From the NCBI RefSeq assembly GCF_013128195.2, contig NZ_CP053452.2, forward strand, positions 2,852,001 through 2,916,000: a stretch of 64,000 nucleotides of DNA. Direction: 5' to 3'. Below the pieces are notes generated by a model, which did not search any database, was not told the origin of the DNA, and saw only the letters and a list, made by a program, of their open reading frames with translations. Made by a program: the position numbers and the translations under genes. This document shows, piece by piece, positions 1-9,930 of the stretch. Source of the DNA: Frigoriglobus tundricola (GTDB taxonomy: Bacteria; Planctomycetota; Planctomycetia; Gemmatales; Gemmataceae). The number at the start of each line of letters is the position of its first letter. Position 1 is the first letter of the stretch.

Positions 1-1
1 C

Positions 2-3000
2 GGCGTGGCCGGGACGTGGAAGGACCTGACGGACTCGGTCAACGCGATGGCCACCAACCTCACCGCGCAGGTCCGCAACATCGCGACCGTCACGACGGCG
101 GTGGCGCGCGGCGACCTGTCGCGCAAGATCACGGTGGACGTGAAGGGCGAGATCCTGGAACTCAAAGAAACCATCAACACGATGGTGGACCAGCTCAACG
201 GGTTCGCGTCCGAAGTGACCCGCGTGGCCCGCGAGGTGGGCACCGAGGGGAAGCTCGGCGGCCAGGCCCAGGTGGGCGGCGTGGCGGGCACGTGGAAGGA
301 CCTGACCGACTCGGTCAACTCGATGGCGTCCAACCTCACGGGTCAGGTGCGCAACATCGCCGAGGTCACCACGGCCGTCGCGAAGGGCGACCTGTCGCGC
401 AAGATCACGGTGGACGTGAAGGGCGAGATCCTGGAGCTGAAGAACACGATCAACACGATGGTGGACCAGCTCAACGGGTTCGCGTCCGAAGTGACCCGCG
501 TGGCCCGCGAGGTGGGCACCGAGGGCAAGCTCGGCGGGCAGGCCGAGGTCCGCGGCGTGGCGGGCACGTGGAAGGACCTGACCGACAACGTCAACTTCAT
601 GGCGTCCAACCTCACGGGTCAGGTGCGCAACATCGCCGAAGTCACCACGGCGGTCGCGAACGGGGACCTGTCGAAGAAGATCACGGTGGACGTGAAGGGC
701 GAGATCCTGGAGTTGAAGAACACGATCAACACGATGGTGGACCAGCTCAACGGGTTCGCGTCCGAAGTGACCCGCGTGGCCCGCGAGGTGGGCACCGAGG
801 GCGAACTCGGCGGGCAGGCCGAGGTCCGCGGCGTGGCCGGGACGTGGAAGGACCTGACCGACTCGGTCAACGCGATGGCCACCAACCTCACGGCGCAAGT
901 GCGCAACATCGCCGACGTCACAACCGCGGTCGCCAACGGCGACCTGTCGCGCAAGATCACCGTCGCGGTGCGGGGCGAGATTCTGGAGCTAAAGAACACG
1001 ATCAACACGATGGTGGACCAGCTCAACGGGTTCGCGTCCGAAGTGAGTCGGGTGGCCCGCGAGGTGGGCACCGACGGCAAGCTCGGCGGGCAGGCCCAGG
1101 TGCCCGGCGTGGCCGGTACGTGGAAGGACCTGACCGACAACGTCAACTCGATGGCCTCGAACCTGACGGGTCAGGTCCGCAACATCGCCGACGTGGCGAC
1201 GGCGGTTGCCAACGGGGACCTGTCGAAGAAGATCACGGTGGACGTGAAGGGCGAGATCCTGGAGCTGAAGAACACGCTGAACACGATGGTGGACCAGCTC
1301 AACGGGTTCGCGTCCGAAGTGAGTCGGGTGGCGCGCGAGGTGGGCACCGAGGGCAAGCTCGGTGGGCAGGCCCAGGTGCGCGGCGTGGCGGGCACGTGGA
1401 AGGACCTGACCGACAACGTCAACTCGATGGCCAACAACCTCACCGGTCAGGTGCGCAACATCGCCGACGTCACGACCGCCGTGGCGCGCGGCGACCTGTC
1501 GCGCAAGATCACCGTCGAAGTGAAGGGCGAGATCCTGGAGCTGAAGAACACGATCAACACGATGGTGGACCAGCTCAACGGGTTCGCGTCCGAAGTGACC
1601 CGCGTGGCCCGCGAGGTGGGCACCGAGGGCAAGCTCGGCGGGCAGGCCCAGGTGCCCGGCGTGGCGGGCACGTGGAAGGACCTGACCGACAACGTCAACT
1701 TCATGGCGTCCAACCTCACGGGCCAGGTCCGCAACATCGCCGACGTGGCGACCGCCATCGCCAAGGGCGACCTGTCGAAGAAGATCACGGTGGACGTGCG
1801 CGGCGAAATTCTTCAGCTCAAAGAGACCATGAACACGATGGTGGACCAGCTCAACGCGTTCGCCGGCGAGGTGAGCCGGGTGGCGCGCGAGGTGGGCACC
1901 GACGGCAAACTCGGCGGTCAAGCCCATGTGCTCGGTGTGGCCGGGACGTGGAAGGACCTGACCGACAACGTCAACTCGATGGCCAACAACCTCACCGGTC
2001 AGGTGCGGAACATCGCGGAGGTGACGATCGCGGTCGCCAACGGGGACCTGTCGAAGAAGATCACGGTGGACGTGCGCGGGGAGATCCTCCAGCTCAAAGA
2101 GACCATGAACACGATGGTGGACCAGCTCCGCTCGTTCGCGGCCGAGGTGAGCCGCGTGGCGCGGGAGGTGGGCACCGACGGCAAGCTCGGCGGTCAGGCC
2201 CAGGTGCCCGGCGTGGGCGGCACGTGGAAGGACCTGACCGACAACGTCAACTCGATGGCCTCGAACCTCACCGGTCAGGTGCGCAACATCGCCGACGTGG
2301 CGACCGCCATCGCGCGCGGCGACCTGAGCCGCAAGATCACGGTGGACGTGAAGGGCGAAATCCTTCAGCTCAAAGAGACCATGAACACGATGGTCGATCA
2401 GCTTTCGGCGTTCGCGTCGGAAGTGACCCGCGTCGCGCGGGAGGTGGGTACCGAGGGGAAGCTCGGCGGTCAGGCCCAGGTGTCCGGCGTGGCCGGCACG
2501 TGGAAGGACCTGACCGACAACGTCAACTCGATGGCCTCCAACCTGACGGGCCAGGTGCGGAACATCGCGGAGGTGACGATCGCGGTCGCCAACGGGGACC
2601 TGTCGAAGAAGATCACGGTGGACGTCCGCGGCGAGATCCTCCAGCTCAAAGAGACCATTAACACGATGGTGGAGCAGTTGCGCTCGTTCGCGTCGGAGGT
2701 GACCCGCGTCGCGCGCGAGGTGGGCACCGAGGGGCGGCTCGGCGTGCAGGCGGTGGTGCCCGGCGTGGCGGGCACGTGGAAGGACCTGACCGACTCGGTC
2801 AACACGATGGGCGCCAACCTCACCGCGCAGGTCCGCAACATCGCGGAGGTGACCACCGCCGTGGCCCGCGGCGACCTGAACCGCAAGATCACGGTGGACG
2901 TGAAGGGCGAGATCCTGGAGCTGAAGAACACGATCAACACGATGGTGGACCAGCTCAACTCCTTTGCCGGCGAGGTCACGCGGGTGGCGCGCGAGGTGGG

Positions 3001-6000
3001 CACCGAGGGGAAGCTCGGGGGCCAGGCCCAGGTGTCCGGCGTGGGCGGCACGTGGAAGGACCTGACCGACAACGTCAACTTCATGGCCTCCAACCTGACC
3101 GAGCAGGTGCGCGGGATCGTGAAGGTCGTGACCGCGGTGGCCAACGGGAACCTGACCCAGCGGCTCGCCGTGCAGGCCAAGGGCGAGGTGGCCGCGCTCG
3201 CGGACACGATCAACGACATGACCGACACGCTCGCCACGTTCGCCGACCAGGTGACCAACGTGGCCCGCGAGGTGGGCGTGGACGGGCGCCTCGGGGGCCA
3301 GGCCAACGTGCCCGGGGCCGCCGGCACGTGGAAGGACCTCACCGGGAACGTGAACCTGCTCGCCGCCAACCTCACCACCCAGGTCCGGGCCATCGCCGAG
3401 GTCGCCACCGCCGTGACCAAGGGCGACCTGACGCGGTCCATTCAGGTCGAGACGCGCGGCGAGGTGGCCGAGCTGAAGGACAACATCAACACGATGATCT
3501 TCAACCTGCGCGAGACCACGGAGCGGAACCGCGAGCAGGACTGGCTGAAGACCAACCTGGCCAAGTTCACCGGCATGCTCCAGGGCCAGCGCGAGCTGAA
3601 CACCGTGGGCCAGATGCTCCTCAGCGAGCTGACCCCGCTGGTCAAGGCGTACCAGGGCACCATCTACCACCTGGGCGGGACCGACGACGACACGGAGCTC
3701 AAGCTGCTCTCCAGCTACGCCCACAAGGGCAAGCGGCTGCGGGAGACCATCGAACTGGGCGAGGGGCTCGCCGGCCAGTGCGCGGTGGAGAAGAAGCGCA
3801 TCCTCCTGACCGACGTGCCGCCGGACTTCATCACCATCGCGTCCAGCCTCGGCGAGGCCCGGCACGTGAGCATCATCGTGCTGCCGGTCCTCTTCGAGGG
3901 GCAGACCAAGGCGGTCATCGAGCTGGCCGCGCTCCAACCGTTCACCGAGGTCAACCTGACCTTCCTCGACCAGCTCACCCAGAGCATCGGCGCCGTGTTC
4001 AACACGATCGAGGCGACCATGCGGACGGAGGGGCTGCTGACCCAGTCGCAGCAGCTCACCGTCGAGTTGCAGTCGCGCCAGAGCGAGCTCCAGAAGACCA
4101 ACGAGGAGCTGGGGACCAAGGCGAAGCTGCTCGCCGAGCAGAACGCCGAGGTGGAGCGCAAGAACGCCGAGGTCGAGCAGGCCCGCCACGCGCTGGAAGA
4201 GAAGGCCGCCGAGCTGGCCCTCACGTCGAAGTACAAGTCCGAGTTCCTGGCGAACATGTCCCACGAGCTGCGCACGCCGCTCAACTCCATCCTGATCCTC
4301 AGCCAGCAGCTCGCCGAGAACGCCCCGGGCAACCTGTCCGCCAAGCAGGTCGAGTTCTCCCGCAACATCAACTCGTCCGGCTCCGACCTGTTGCACCTGA
4401 TCAACGACATCCTGGACCTGTCGAAGATCGAGTCCGGCACGGTGACCGTCGAGGTCGAGGAGATCCCGTTCCCGGGCCTGCGGGACAACATCGACCGCAC
4501 CTTCCGGCACGTGGCCGAGGCCAAGAACCTGCCGTTCCACGTCCACTTCGCCGAGAGCCTGCCGCCGGTCATGGACAGCGACCCGAAGCGGCTGCTGCAG
4601 ATCCTGAAGAACCTGCTGTCCAACGCCGTCAAGTTCACCGCCCACGGGCACGTCGAGGTGCGGGTCGGGCTCGCCACCCAGGGCTGGACCGCCGACCACC
4701 CGGTCCTCGCGAAGGCGGGCCAGGTCGTCGCGTTCGCCGTCGAGGACACCGGCATCGGGATCGCGCCGGAGAAGCAGCGGATCATCTTCGAGGCGTTCCA
4801 GCAGGCCGACGCCGGCACCTCCCGGAAGTACGGCGGCACCGGCCTGGGCCTCGCCATCAGCCGCGAGCTGGCCGTGCTGCTCGGCGGCGAGATCAAGCTC
4901 GCCAGCGTCCACGGCCAGGGCAGCACGTTCACCCTCTACCTGCCCGTGCGGTACACCGGCCCCAACAGCGCGCGGGCCGCGGCCCCGCCCGGGGCCGCGG
5001 CCGCGGCCCGCGAGCGCACGGTCCTGCCCGTCGCCCGCGACGAGCACATCGAGGACGACCGCAACACCGTCGCGGACGGCGACCCCGTGTTGCTCATCAT
5101 CGAGGACGACCCGCACTACGCCCGCATCCTGCTGGGCCTGGCCCGCGACAAGGGGTTCAAGGGCGTCGTCGCCACGAAGGGGGCGACCGGCCTGGCCCTG
5201 GCCCGGAAGTACCGCCCGGCCGCCGTCTCGCTCGACATCTTCCTGCCCGACATGCTCGGCTGGACGGTCCTCAACCAGCTCAAGCTCGACCCGGCCACGC
5301 GGCACATCCCGGTCCAGATCGTGTCGCTGGAGGAGGAGCGGCAGCACGGCCTCGCCCACGGCGCCTTCTCCTACCTCGTCAAGGCGCCCACGACCGACGG
5401 CCTGGAAGCGGCGTTCGACCGGATCAAGGACTTCACCGCGCCCCGCACCAAGCGCCTGCTGGTGGTCGAGGACGACGCCATCGAGCGGGCCGCCATCATC
5501 GAACTGATCGGCTACCACGACATCGAGGTGGCCACCGCCGCCAGCGGCGCCGAGGCGCTCGCGGCGCTGCTCGACCGGCCCTTCGACTGCGTGGTGCTCG
5601 ACCTGCGCCTGCCCGACATGAGCGGCTTCGACGTGCTCACGAAGATGCACGGCGTGCCGGCCCTGGCCGCCGTGCCCGTGGTCGTGTTCACCGGCAAGGA
5701 CCTGAGCCCCGAGGAGCAGACGCGGCTGAGGGCGCTGGCCAAGAGCATCGTCCTCAAGGACGTCCGCTCCCCGGAGCGGCTCCTGGACGAGACCGCCCTC
5801 TTCCTGCACCGGGTCGTCACCGACCTCCCGGCCGAGAAGCAGCGCATGCTGGAGCGGCTGCACAACTCCAAGGAGGTGCTGCGCGGCCGCAAGGTGCTCG
5901 TGGTGGACGACGACGCGCGGAACATCTTCGCCCTCACCTCCGTTCTGGAGAACCAGGAGATGGAGGTGATCAGCGCGACGAACGGCCGGCAGGCGATCGA

Positions 6001-6253
6001 CATCCTGGAGCACACGGCCGGCGTGGACATGGTGCTCATGGACATCATGATGCCCGAAATGGACGGGTACGAGACGATGCGGGAGATCCGCACCGTGCCG
6101 AAGTTCCGCACGCTCCCGATCCTGGCCCTCACCGCGAAGGCGATGAAGGGGGACCGCGAGAAGTGCCTCGACGCCGGGGCCAGCGACTACATCGCCAAAC
6201 CGGTGAACACGGACCAGCTGGTGTCGCTCATGCGCGTGTGGCTGTTCCGCTGA
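2..6253 (+). CDS. poly-HAMP hybrid histidine kinase (5' partial)
   Basis: Cytoplasmic multi-domain hybrid sensor kinase whose start lies before the window; the frame is open from the first bases. Counting from the codon at nt 5, residues 1-1196 are 13 near-identical 92-residue HAMP-like units, each opening GTWKDLT. Then come a GAF domain (about 1200-1345), a coiled coil (about 1350-1405), a HisKA domain with phospho-acceptor H1420 in SHELRTPL, and an HATPase domain with N box [10 protein letters not shown] (about 1536) and G boxes DTGIGI and GGTGLGL. Three receiver domains follow with Asp at 1744 (SLDIFLPD), 1866 (VLDLRLPD) and 2013 (VLMDIMMPE). The order resembles group III fungal (Nik1/Os-1) and related bacterial poly-HAMP kinases, which sense osmotic or envelope stress; the signal here is unknown. 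A second hybrid kinase starts 32 nt downstream, probably in the same operon. Confidence 0.95.
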   Translation, partial: GVAGTWKDLTDSVNAMATNLTAQVRNIATVTTAVARGDLSRKITVDVKGEILELKETINTMVDQLNGFASEVTRVAREVGTEGKLGGQAQVGGVAGTWKDLTDSVNSMASNLTGQVRNIAEVTTAVAKGDLSRKITVDVKGEILELKNTINTMVDQLNGFASEVTRVAREVGTEGKLGGQAEVRGVAGTWKDLTDNVNFMASNLTGQVRNIAEVTTAVANGDLSKKITVDVKGEILELKNTINTMVDQLNGFASEVTRVAREVGTEGELGGQAEVRGVAGTWKDLTDSVNAMATNLTAQVRNIADVTTAVANGDLSRKITVAVRGEILELKNTINTMVDQLNGFASEVSRVAREVGTDGKLGGQAQVPGVAGTWKDLTDNVNSMASNLTGQVRNIADVATAVANGDLSKKITVDVKGEILELKNTLNTMVDQLNGFASEVSRVAREVGTEGKLGGQAQVRGVAGTWKDLTDNVNSMANNLTGQVRNIADVTTAVARGDLSRKITVEVKGEILELKNTINTMVDQLNGFASEVTRVAREVGTEGKLGGQAQVPGVAGTWKDLTDNVNFMASNLTGQVRNIADVATAIAKGDLSKKITVDVRGEILQLKETMNTMVDQLNAFAGEVSRVAREVGTDGKLGGQAHVLGVAGTWKDLTDNVNSMANNLTGQVRNIAEVTIAVANGDLSKKITVDVRGEILQLKETMNTMVDQLRSFAAEVSRVAREVGTDGKLGGQAQVPGVGGTWKDLTDNVNSMASNLTGQVRNIADVATAIARGDLSRKITVDVKGEILQLKETMNTMVDQLSAFASEVTRVAREVGTEGKLGGQAQVSGVAGTWKDLTDNVNSMASNLTGQVRNIAEVTIAVANGDLSKKITVDVRGEILQLKETINTMVEQLRSFASEVTRVAREVGTEGRLGVQAVVPGVAGTWKDLTDSVNTMGANLTAQVRNIAEVTTAVARGDLNRKITVDVKGEILELKNTINTMVDQLNSFAGEVTRVAREVGTEGKLGGQAQVSGVGGTWKDLTDNVNFMASNLTEQVRGIVKVVTAVANGNLTQRLAVQAKGEVAALADTINDMTDTLATFADQVTNVAREVGVDGRLGGQANVPGAAGTWKDLTGNVNLLAANLTTQVRAIAEVATAVTKGDLTRSIQVETRGEVAELKDNINTMIFNLRETTERNREQDWLKTNLAKFTGMLQGQRELNTVGQMLLSELTPLVKAYQGTIYHLGGTDDDTELKLLSSYAHKGKRLRETIELGEGLAGQCAVEKKRILLTDVPPDFITIASSLGEARHVSIIVLPVLFEGQTKAVIELAALQPFTEVNLTFLDQLTQSIGAVFNTIEATMRTEGLLTQSQQLTVELQSRQSELQKTNEELGTKAKLLAEQNAEVERKNAEVEQARHALEEKAAELALTSKYKSEFLANMSHELRTPLNSILILSQQLAENAPGNLSAKQVEFSRNINSSGSDLLHLINDILDLSKIESGTVTVEVEEIPFPGLRDNIDRTFRHVAEAKNLPFHVHFAESLPPVMDSDPKRLLQILKNLLSNAVKFTAHGHVEVRVGLATQGWTADHPVLAKAGQVVAFAVEDTGIGIAPEKQRIIFEAFQQADAGTSRKYGGTGLGLAISRELAVLLGGEIKLASVHGQGSTFTLYLPVRYTGPNSARAAAPPGAAAAARERTVLPVARDEHIEDDRNTVADGDPVLLIIEDDPHYARILLGLARDKGFKGVVATKGATGLALARKYRPAAVSLDIFLPDMLGWTVLNQLKLDPATRHIPVQIVSLEEERQHGLAHGAFSYLVKAPTTDGLEAAFDRIKDFTAPRTKRLLVVEDDAIERAAIIELIGYHDIEVATAASGAEALAALLDRPFDCVVLDLRLPDMSGFDVLTKMHGVPALAAVPVVVFTGKDLSPEEQTRLRALAKSIVLKDVRSPERLLDETALFLHRVVTDLPAEKQRMLERLHNSKEVLRGRKVLVVDDDARNIFALTSVLENQEMEVISATNGRQAIDILEHTAGVDMVLMDIMMPEMDGYETMREIRTVPKFRTLPILALTAKAMKGDREKCLDAGASDYIAKPVNTDQLVSLMRVWLFR
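5..3592 (+). repeat. 13 tandem 276-bp HAMP-coding repeats
   Basis: The HAMP-coding units begin at 5, 281, 557, 833, 1109, 1385, 1661, 1937, 2213, 2489, 2765, 3041 and 3317, an exact 276-bp period without indels. Units 1-11 are nearly identical at nucleotide level; the last two are clearly diverged, which fits recent duplication or gene conversion in the N-terminal part of the array. More units may lie upstream of the window. Confidence 0.95.
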
Positions 6254-6285
6254 CTCTCCGTCCCGACCCGAAGGACCGTGTGCCC

Positions 6286-8397
6286 ATGAGCACGACCACC
6301 CCCGGCGGCCCGACCGGCCCCCGGCCGCCGGCGCCGGCGGAGCCCGCGGGCGCCGAGCCGATCAACATCCTGATCGTGGACGACGAGCCGAAGAACCTCA
6401 CCGTCCTCGAAACGGTCCTGAACGACCCCGCGTACCGGCTGGTGCGGGCGGGGTCCGCGGACCAGGCGCTACTCGCGCTCGTCGTCGAGGAGTTCGCGCT
6501 GCTCATTCTGGACGTCCGGATGCCCGGGATGACCGGCTTCGAACTGGCCAAGATGATCAAGGAGCGCAAGAAGACCGCCCGCGTGCCGATCATCTTCCTC
6601 ACCGCGTACTACAACGAGGACCAGCACGTCCTCGAGGGCTACGGGACGGGCGCGGTGGACTACCTGCACAAGCCGGTGAACCCGGCCGTCCTCCGCTCCA
6701 AGGTCGCCGTGTTCGCCGACCTGCACCGCAAGACCCGCGAGGTCGGGGCGGCCAACCGCGCCCTGCTCGCCGAGGTGACCGAGCGGCGCCGGGCCGAGGA
6801 GCGCCTGCGCGAGCTGAACGACACGCTCGAAGAGCGGGTCGCGGAGCGCACGGAGGCGCTGCGGGAGAGCGAGACGCGGATGCGGCTGGCGCAGGACGCG
6901 GCCCGCATCGGCACGTTCGACTGGAACGTCCAAACCGGCGCGTACGTGTGGACGCCGGAACTGGAGGCCATGTACGGGCTGCCCCCGGGCGGCTTCGGGG
7001 GCACGCCGGCGGCGTGGGAGCAGCTCCTCCACGCCGAGGACCGGGCCGAGGCGGTGCGCCTCGTCGCGCGGGCGTTCGAGACCGGGCTCCCGGTCGAGGG
7101 CGAGTGGCGCGTCCCCTGGCCCGACGGGAGCGTGCACTGGCTGATGAGCCGGTTCCAGGTGTTCAAGAGCGCCACCGGCGCGCCGCTCCGCATGACCGGG
7201 GTGAACATCGACATCACCCGGCGCAAGCAGGCGGAGGAAGTGCTCCGGGCGTCCGACCGGCAGAAGAACGAGTTCCTGTCGATGCTGGCCCACGAGTTGC
7301 GGAACCCGCTCGCCCCGATCCGCAACGCCACCGAGGTGCTCAAGCAGTGCGGCGCCGACCCCGGCCGCCTGCGGTGGGCGCACGGCGTGATCGACCGCCA
7401 ACTGGCGCACCTCGTGCGCCTCGTGGACGACCTGCTCGACGTGTCGCGGATCACCCTGGGCAAGATCCGCCTGTCGGTCGAGCCGACCGAACTGGAGGCC
7501 GTCCTCGGCCAGGCGGTGGAGGCCGTGCGCCCGCTGGTGGACAAGTTCGGCCACCACCTCGAGGTCGCGCTGCCCCCGCACCCGGTTCACCTGCGCGGCG
7601 ACCCCACGCGCCTGGTGCAGGTGTTCGTGAACCTGCTGACCAACGCCGCCAAGTACACCGAGGCGGGCGGGCACATCCGCCTCGCGGCGGCCCGAACGGA
7701 CCCGGGCGCGGAACCGGGGGGCGTCCCGGCGGTCCGGGTGCGCGTGCGGGACACCGGGATCGGGATCGCCCCCGACCTGCTCCCGAGCGTGTTCGACCTG
7801 TTCACCCAGGCGAGCCGGTCGCTCGACCGGTCACAGGGCGGCTTGGGCGTCGGCCTGACTCTGGTGCGCCGGCTCGTCGAACTCCACGGCGGGACCGTTG
7901 AGGCGCACAGCGACGGGGTGGGCCGCGGGAGCGAGTTCACCGTAACGCTGCCGGTCCCGGACGTGCAGGGGACCGACGAGCGGCCGTCCGGGGCGGAGCG
8001 GATCGAGCCGCGCGCCGATCCGGGGCCGTTGCGGGTGGTCGTGATCGATGACAACGTCGACGGGGCCGAGAGCCTGGCCGATCTCATCGGCCTTCTCGGT
8101 CACGAGGTCCGGATCGCCCATGACGGGGCCGCGGGCATCGGGCTGGTCCGCGACTTCGAACCCGACATCGTGCTGCTCGACATCGGGTTACCGGGGATGG
8201 ACGGCTACGAGGTGGCGCGGCGGCTCCGCCGCGATGCCGCCACGCGGGCCGTACTCGTCACGCTCAGCGGGTACGGGCGGGAGGAGGATCGAACGCTGTC
8301 CCGGGAGGCCGGGTGCAAGCAGCACTTCGTGAAGCCCGTGGATCTGGGCACGCTGCAAACGATTTTTTCGACGATCCGCCCCGCCGCCCGGGTCTAG
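6286..8397 (+). CDS. hybrid histidine kinase REC-PAS-HisKA-HATPase-REC
   Basis: A 703-residue cytoplasmic kinase with no membrane segment. An N-terminal receiver domain (D76 in LILDVRMPG, KPVN signature near 125) is followed by a coiled coil (about 150-200), a PAS fold (about 205-325), HisKA with H336 in LAHELRNPL, HATPase (NLLTNAAKYT near 449, DTGIGIAPD near 489) and a C-terminal receiver (D632 in LLDIGLPG). The ATG at 6286 follows the preceding kinase stop by 32 nt, so the two are probably co-transcribed and this protein may receive phosphate from the poly-HAMP kinase through its N-terminal receiver. That partnership is inference. The gene is followed by a perfect 45-bp inverted repeat that probably ends the transcript. 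Confidence 0.9.
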   Translation: MSTTTPGGPTGPRPPAPAEPAGAEPINILIVDDEPKNLTVLETVLNDPAYRLVRAGSADQALLALVVEEFALLILDVRMPGMTGFELAKMIKERKKTARVPIIFLTAYYNEDQHVLEGYGTGAVDYLHKPVNPAVLRSKVAVFADLHRKTREVGAANRALLAEVTERRRAEERLRELNDTLEERVAERTEALRESETRMRLAQDAARIGTFDWNVQTGAYVWTPELEAMYGLPPGGFGGTPAAWEQLLHAEDRAEAVRLVARAFETGLPVEGEWRVPWPDGSVHWLMSRFQVFKSATGAPLRMTGVNIDITRRKQAEEVLRASDRQKNEFLSMLAHELRNPLAPIRNATEVLKQCGADPGRLRWAHGVIDRQLAHLVRLVDDLLDVSRITLGKIRLSVEPTELEAVLGQAVEAVRPLVDKFGHHLEVALPPHPVHLRGDPTRLVQVFVNLLTNAAKYTEAGGHIRLAAARTDPGAEPGGVPAVRVRVRDTGIGIAPDLLPSVFDLFTQASRSLDRSQGGLGVGLTLVRRLVELHGGTVEAHSDGVGRGSEFTVTLPVPDVQGTDERPSGAERIEPRADPGPLRVVVIDDNVDGAESLADLIGLLGHEVRIAHDGAAGIGLVRDFEPDIVLLDIGLPGMDGYEVARRLRRDAATRAVLVTLSGYGREEDRTLSREAGCKQHFVKPVDLGTLQTIFSTIRPAARV

Positions 8398-8409
8398 CGG
8401 AGTGTCAAT

Positions 8410-8510
8410 CCGAGAGTCTCAGGTCATAAGTCGAAAGTCGTAAAGTCGAAGACCGAAATTGTTCAGGTCTTCGACTTTACGACTTTCGACTTATGACCTG
8501 AGACTCTCGG
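8410..8510. repeat. perfect 45-bp inverted repeat, likely terminator
   Basis: Arms 8410-8454 and 8466-8510 are perfectly complementary over 45 nt with an 11-nt loop. The arm contains iterations of AAGTCGAAAGTCGTAAAGTC. It lies between the kinase operon (+) and the tRNA array (-), which converge here, so it could terminate both. A diverged copy of the same motif occurs at 22057-22091. Confidence 0.85.
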
Positions 8511-8518
8511 ACAAGATG

Positions 8519-8591
8519 TGCCCCGGCCAGGAGTCGAACCCGGAACCTCACGTTCGAAGCGTGGCGTGATATCCGATTTCGCCACCAGGGC
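8519..8591 (-). tRNA. tRNA-Arg(TCG)
   Basis: Minus-strand cloverleaf of 73 nt: acceptor GCCCTGG/CCGGGGC, anticodon loop CTTCGAA, T-loop TTCGACT, discriminator A. Last gene of the array in the direction of transcription. CCA is not encoded; the discriminator is followed by CAT. Confidence 0.85.
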
Positions 8592-8615
8592 AGTTGCACT
8601 CGTCCGTCTCTGGAG

Positions 8616-8704
8616 CGGAGGGGGTGGGATTCGAACCCACACGCCCCGTGAGGGGCTATCGCTTTAGCAAAGCGACCCGGCCAGGCCGTATCCGGCTCCC
8701 GTCC
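8616..8704 (-). tRNA. tRNA-Ser(GCT)
   Basis: Class II tRNA of about 89 nt with a long variable arm, anticodon loop TTGCTAA, T-loop TTCGAAT and discriminator G typical of serine. The acceptor GGACGGG/CCCCTCC has one C-C mismatch, so the 5' end could be off by a few bases. CTC follows position 73. Confidence 0.8.
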
Positions 8705-8748
8705 GTGCGTCCATCACCCGCGCGGGTACGCGGGGTTCCGATCGGGGA

Positions 8749-8844
8749 TGCGGTTGCGAGTGCCGGTCGCGGGATGGGGAACGAACCCCAGTCGGCCGGA
8801 CGTTTGTCTGCCCCCGCACCCCGCGGCCGGCGCTCGCAACCGCA
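8749..8844 (-). other. tRNA-like element inside a 25-bp stem
   Basis: Arms 8749-8773 and 8820-8844 pair over 25 bp with two G-U wobbles. Inside, on the minus strand, 8767-8825 (59 nt) has a perfect 7-bp acceptor-like stem CGCGGGG/TCCCGCG, a T-arm-like hairpin TGGGG-TTCGTT-CCCCA and an A in the discriminator position, but only about 28 nt where the D and anticodon arms should be and no recognisable anticodon loop. It sits in a tRNA slot of the array. It could be a decayed tRNA or a tRNA mimic; the sequence does not decide. Confidence 0.5.
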
Positions 8845-8849
8845 CCCAG

Positions 8850-8920
8850 TGGACCCGCCGGGAATCGAACCCGGACTACAGGCATGCCATACCCGCGTCA
8901 TACCGTTAGACCACGAGCCC
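8850..8920 (-). tRNA. tRNA-Ala(GGC)
   Basis: 71 nt, acceptor GGGCTCG/CGGGTCC containing the G3-U70 pair that specifies alanine, anticodon loop ATGGCAT, T-loop TTCGATT, discriminator A, trailer CTG. Confidence 0.85.
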
Positions 8921-8938
8921 ACGTTTCGGCACTGTCAG

Positions 8939-9006
8939 TGGAACCGCGGGGAGTCGAACCCCGTCGTCGTGTGTGCAAGACACAACTCTCGCCCGCGAGC
9001 GATCCC
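8939..9006 (-). tRNA. tRNA-Ala(TGC), short D arm
   Basis: Only 68 nt. Acceptor GGGATCG/CGGTTCC keeps G3-U70, anticodon loop CTTGCAC, T-loop TTCGACT, discriminator A, trailer CTG. The D arm is shortened, so activity is less certain than for a canonical tRNA-Ala. Confidence 0.7.
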
Positions 9007-9015
9007 GGCGCCCAG

Positions 9016-9086
9016 TGGACCCGCGGGGAGTTGCACCCCGATTTCCCGCGTGCGAAGCGGGCGTCTTCCTGTTGGACGACGGCCCC
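9016..9086 (-). tRNA. tRNA-Ala(CGC), unusual T-loop
   Basis: 71 nt, anticodon stem CCCGC/GCGGG around loop TTCGCAC, acceptor GGGGCCG/CGGGTCC with G3-U70 and one G-G mismatch. The T-loop reads TGCAACT instead of TTCRANY, so U55 is absent. Discriminator A, trailer CTG. Confidence 0.7.
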
Positions 9087-9114
9087 ATCTGTCGGCGCCT
9101 ATTGGGACGCCGAG

Positions 9115-9196
9115 TGACCCCGGTGGGACTCGAACCCACACGCCTCACGGCAGCCGGCTCTCAACCGACTCTGACTACCAGTTCCAGCACGAGGTC
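9115..9196 (-). tRNA. tRNA-Leu(GAG)
   Basis: Class II, 82 nt: acceptor GACCTCG/CGGGGTC, anticodon loop TTGAGAG, long variable arm TGCCGTGAGGC, T-loop TTCGAGT, discriminator A, trailer CTC. A regular leucine tRNA. Confidence 0.85.
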
Positions 9197-9210
9197 GTTT
9201 CGATCACCAG

Positions 9211-9294
9211 TGGCCCAGGAGGGACTTGCACCCTCACGCCTGTTACGGCACCGGCTTCTGAGACCGGCGTGACTCCTAATTCCACCACCAGGCC
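9211..9294 (-). tRNA. tRNA-Leu(CAG), class II
   Basis: 84 nt with long variable arm, acceptor GGCCTGG/CTGGGCC, anticodon loop CTCAGAA, discriminator A, trailer CTG. The T-loop is TGCAAGT, the second of three UGCAA-type T-loops in the array. Confidence 0.8.
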
Positions 9295-9321
9295 AGTTCC
9301 GTACCGCGGAGCGGCACGAAG

Positions 9322-9391
9322 TCGCGGAGCCTGGGACTCGAACCCAGCGATCCGGGCATATGAAACCCGGTTGAGCGCCTGCCCGCCCGCG
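9322..9391 (-). tRNA. tRNA(CAT), degenerate acceptor
   Basis: About 70 nt. Anticodon loop TTCATAT on stem CGGGT/GCCCG, T-loop TTCGAGT. The acceptor CGCGGGC pairs with GCTCCGCG only if one U is bulged, so this copy may be decaying. Anticodon CAU could be elongator Met or, if lysidine-modified, Ile. Confidence 0.6.
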
Positions 9392-9434
9392 AGAGTGTTG
9401 TTGTGCCGCGCGGCCGGTCGCCGCGCCGCTCCAG

Positions 9435-9502
9435 TTGCGGACCTGGGAGTTGAACCCAGCATCCAGGCTTATGAGACCCGGCCGGGCGCCGGCCCGTCCG
9501 CA
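9435..9502 (-). tRNA. tRNA(CAT)
   Basis: 68 nt, perfect acceptor TGCGGAC/GTCCGCA, anticodon loop CTCATAA, T-loop TTCAACT, discriminator A, trailer CTG. Similar in body to the CAT tRNA at 9322-9391. Elongator Met or Ile2 cannot be told apart by eye. Confidence 0.7.
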
Positions 9503-9516
9503 ATACCAATACCAGG

Positions 9517-9591
9517 TGGTGACGGTGGGATTCGAACCCACACTGTCCACGTTCTGAGCGTGGCGACTCCTTCCCGTTGGTCTACATCACC
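9517..9591 (-). tRNA. class-I tRNA with Leu anticodon CAG
   Basis: 75 nt, acceptor GGTGATG/CGTCACC, D stem GAC/GTC, anticodon stem CCACG/CGTGG around CTCAGAA, five-nt variable loop ACAGT, T-loop TTCGAAT, discriminator A. The anticodon reads CUG (Leu), but the long variable arm of leucine tRNAs is missing. Followed by CCT rather than CTG. Confidence 0.75.
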
Positions 9592-9629
9592 ATGTGGGAA
9601 CGTACCGTTGGTGAATCCATCCGTTCCAG

Positions 9630-9702
9630 TGACCCGTGGGGGAATCGAACCCCCGTTTACAGGTTGAGAACCTGTCGTCCTGTGCCGCTAGACGAACGGG
9701 CC
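9630..9702 (-). tRNA. tRNA-Glu(CTC)
   Basis: 73 nt, acceptor GGCCCGT/ACGGGTC, anticodon stem ACAGG/CCTGT around TTCTCAA, T-loop TTCGATT, discriminator A, trailer CTG. Confidence 0.85.
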
Positions 9703-9731
9703 GTGCGTAACACCCAATCATTCCTATCAAG

Positions 9732-9804
9732 CGGCTCGTACGGGAATCGAACCCGCATCGCCAGGTTGACAACCTGACATCCTTAACCGTTGGAAGAACG
9801 AGCC
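9732..9804 (-). tRNA. tRNA-Asp(GTC)
   Basis: 73 nt, acceptor GGCTCGT/ACGAGCC, anticodon loop TTGTCAA, T-loop TTCGATT and discriminator G as expected for aspartate. Trailer CTT. Confidence 0.85.
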
Positions 9805-9822
9805 TCACGAAATCCGGACCAG

Positions 9823-9908
9823 TGCCCCGGGTGGGAATCGAACCCACATTGCCCACAAAGGGCGACTGCTTTACAGGCAGTCTGGCGGCCCACCGCGCGT
9901 CCGGAGGC
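9823..9908 (-). tRNA. tRNA-Tyr(GTA)
   Basis: Class II, about 86 nt: anticodon stem ACTGC/GCAGT around CTGTAAA, long variable arm, T-loop TTCGATT, discriminator A, trailer CTG. The 5' acceptor strand pairs with CCGGGGC only with a bulged C, so the 5' end is approximate. Confidence 0.75.
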
Positions 9909-9930
9909 ATTTTCCCGGCGGTTGCCGGAG

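Noticed and set aside
5-3592. CRISPR-like array
   Set aside because: The 276-bp units are contiguous coding HAMP domains without spacers.
989-6013. A 1674-codon open frame antisense to the poly-HAMP kinase
   Set aside because: It mirrors codon-position GC bias of the real gene and consists of repeated antisense HAMP text; no start signal.
8749-8844. Selenocysteine tRNA
   Set aside because: No UCA anticodon or eight-bp acceptor/long variable arm arrangement.
8594-9667. Long plus-strand frame through the tRNA array
   Set aside because: It is the antisense of tRNA genes (repeated GFEPT-like text from T-arms).
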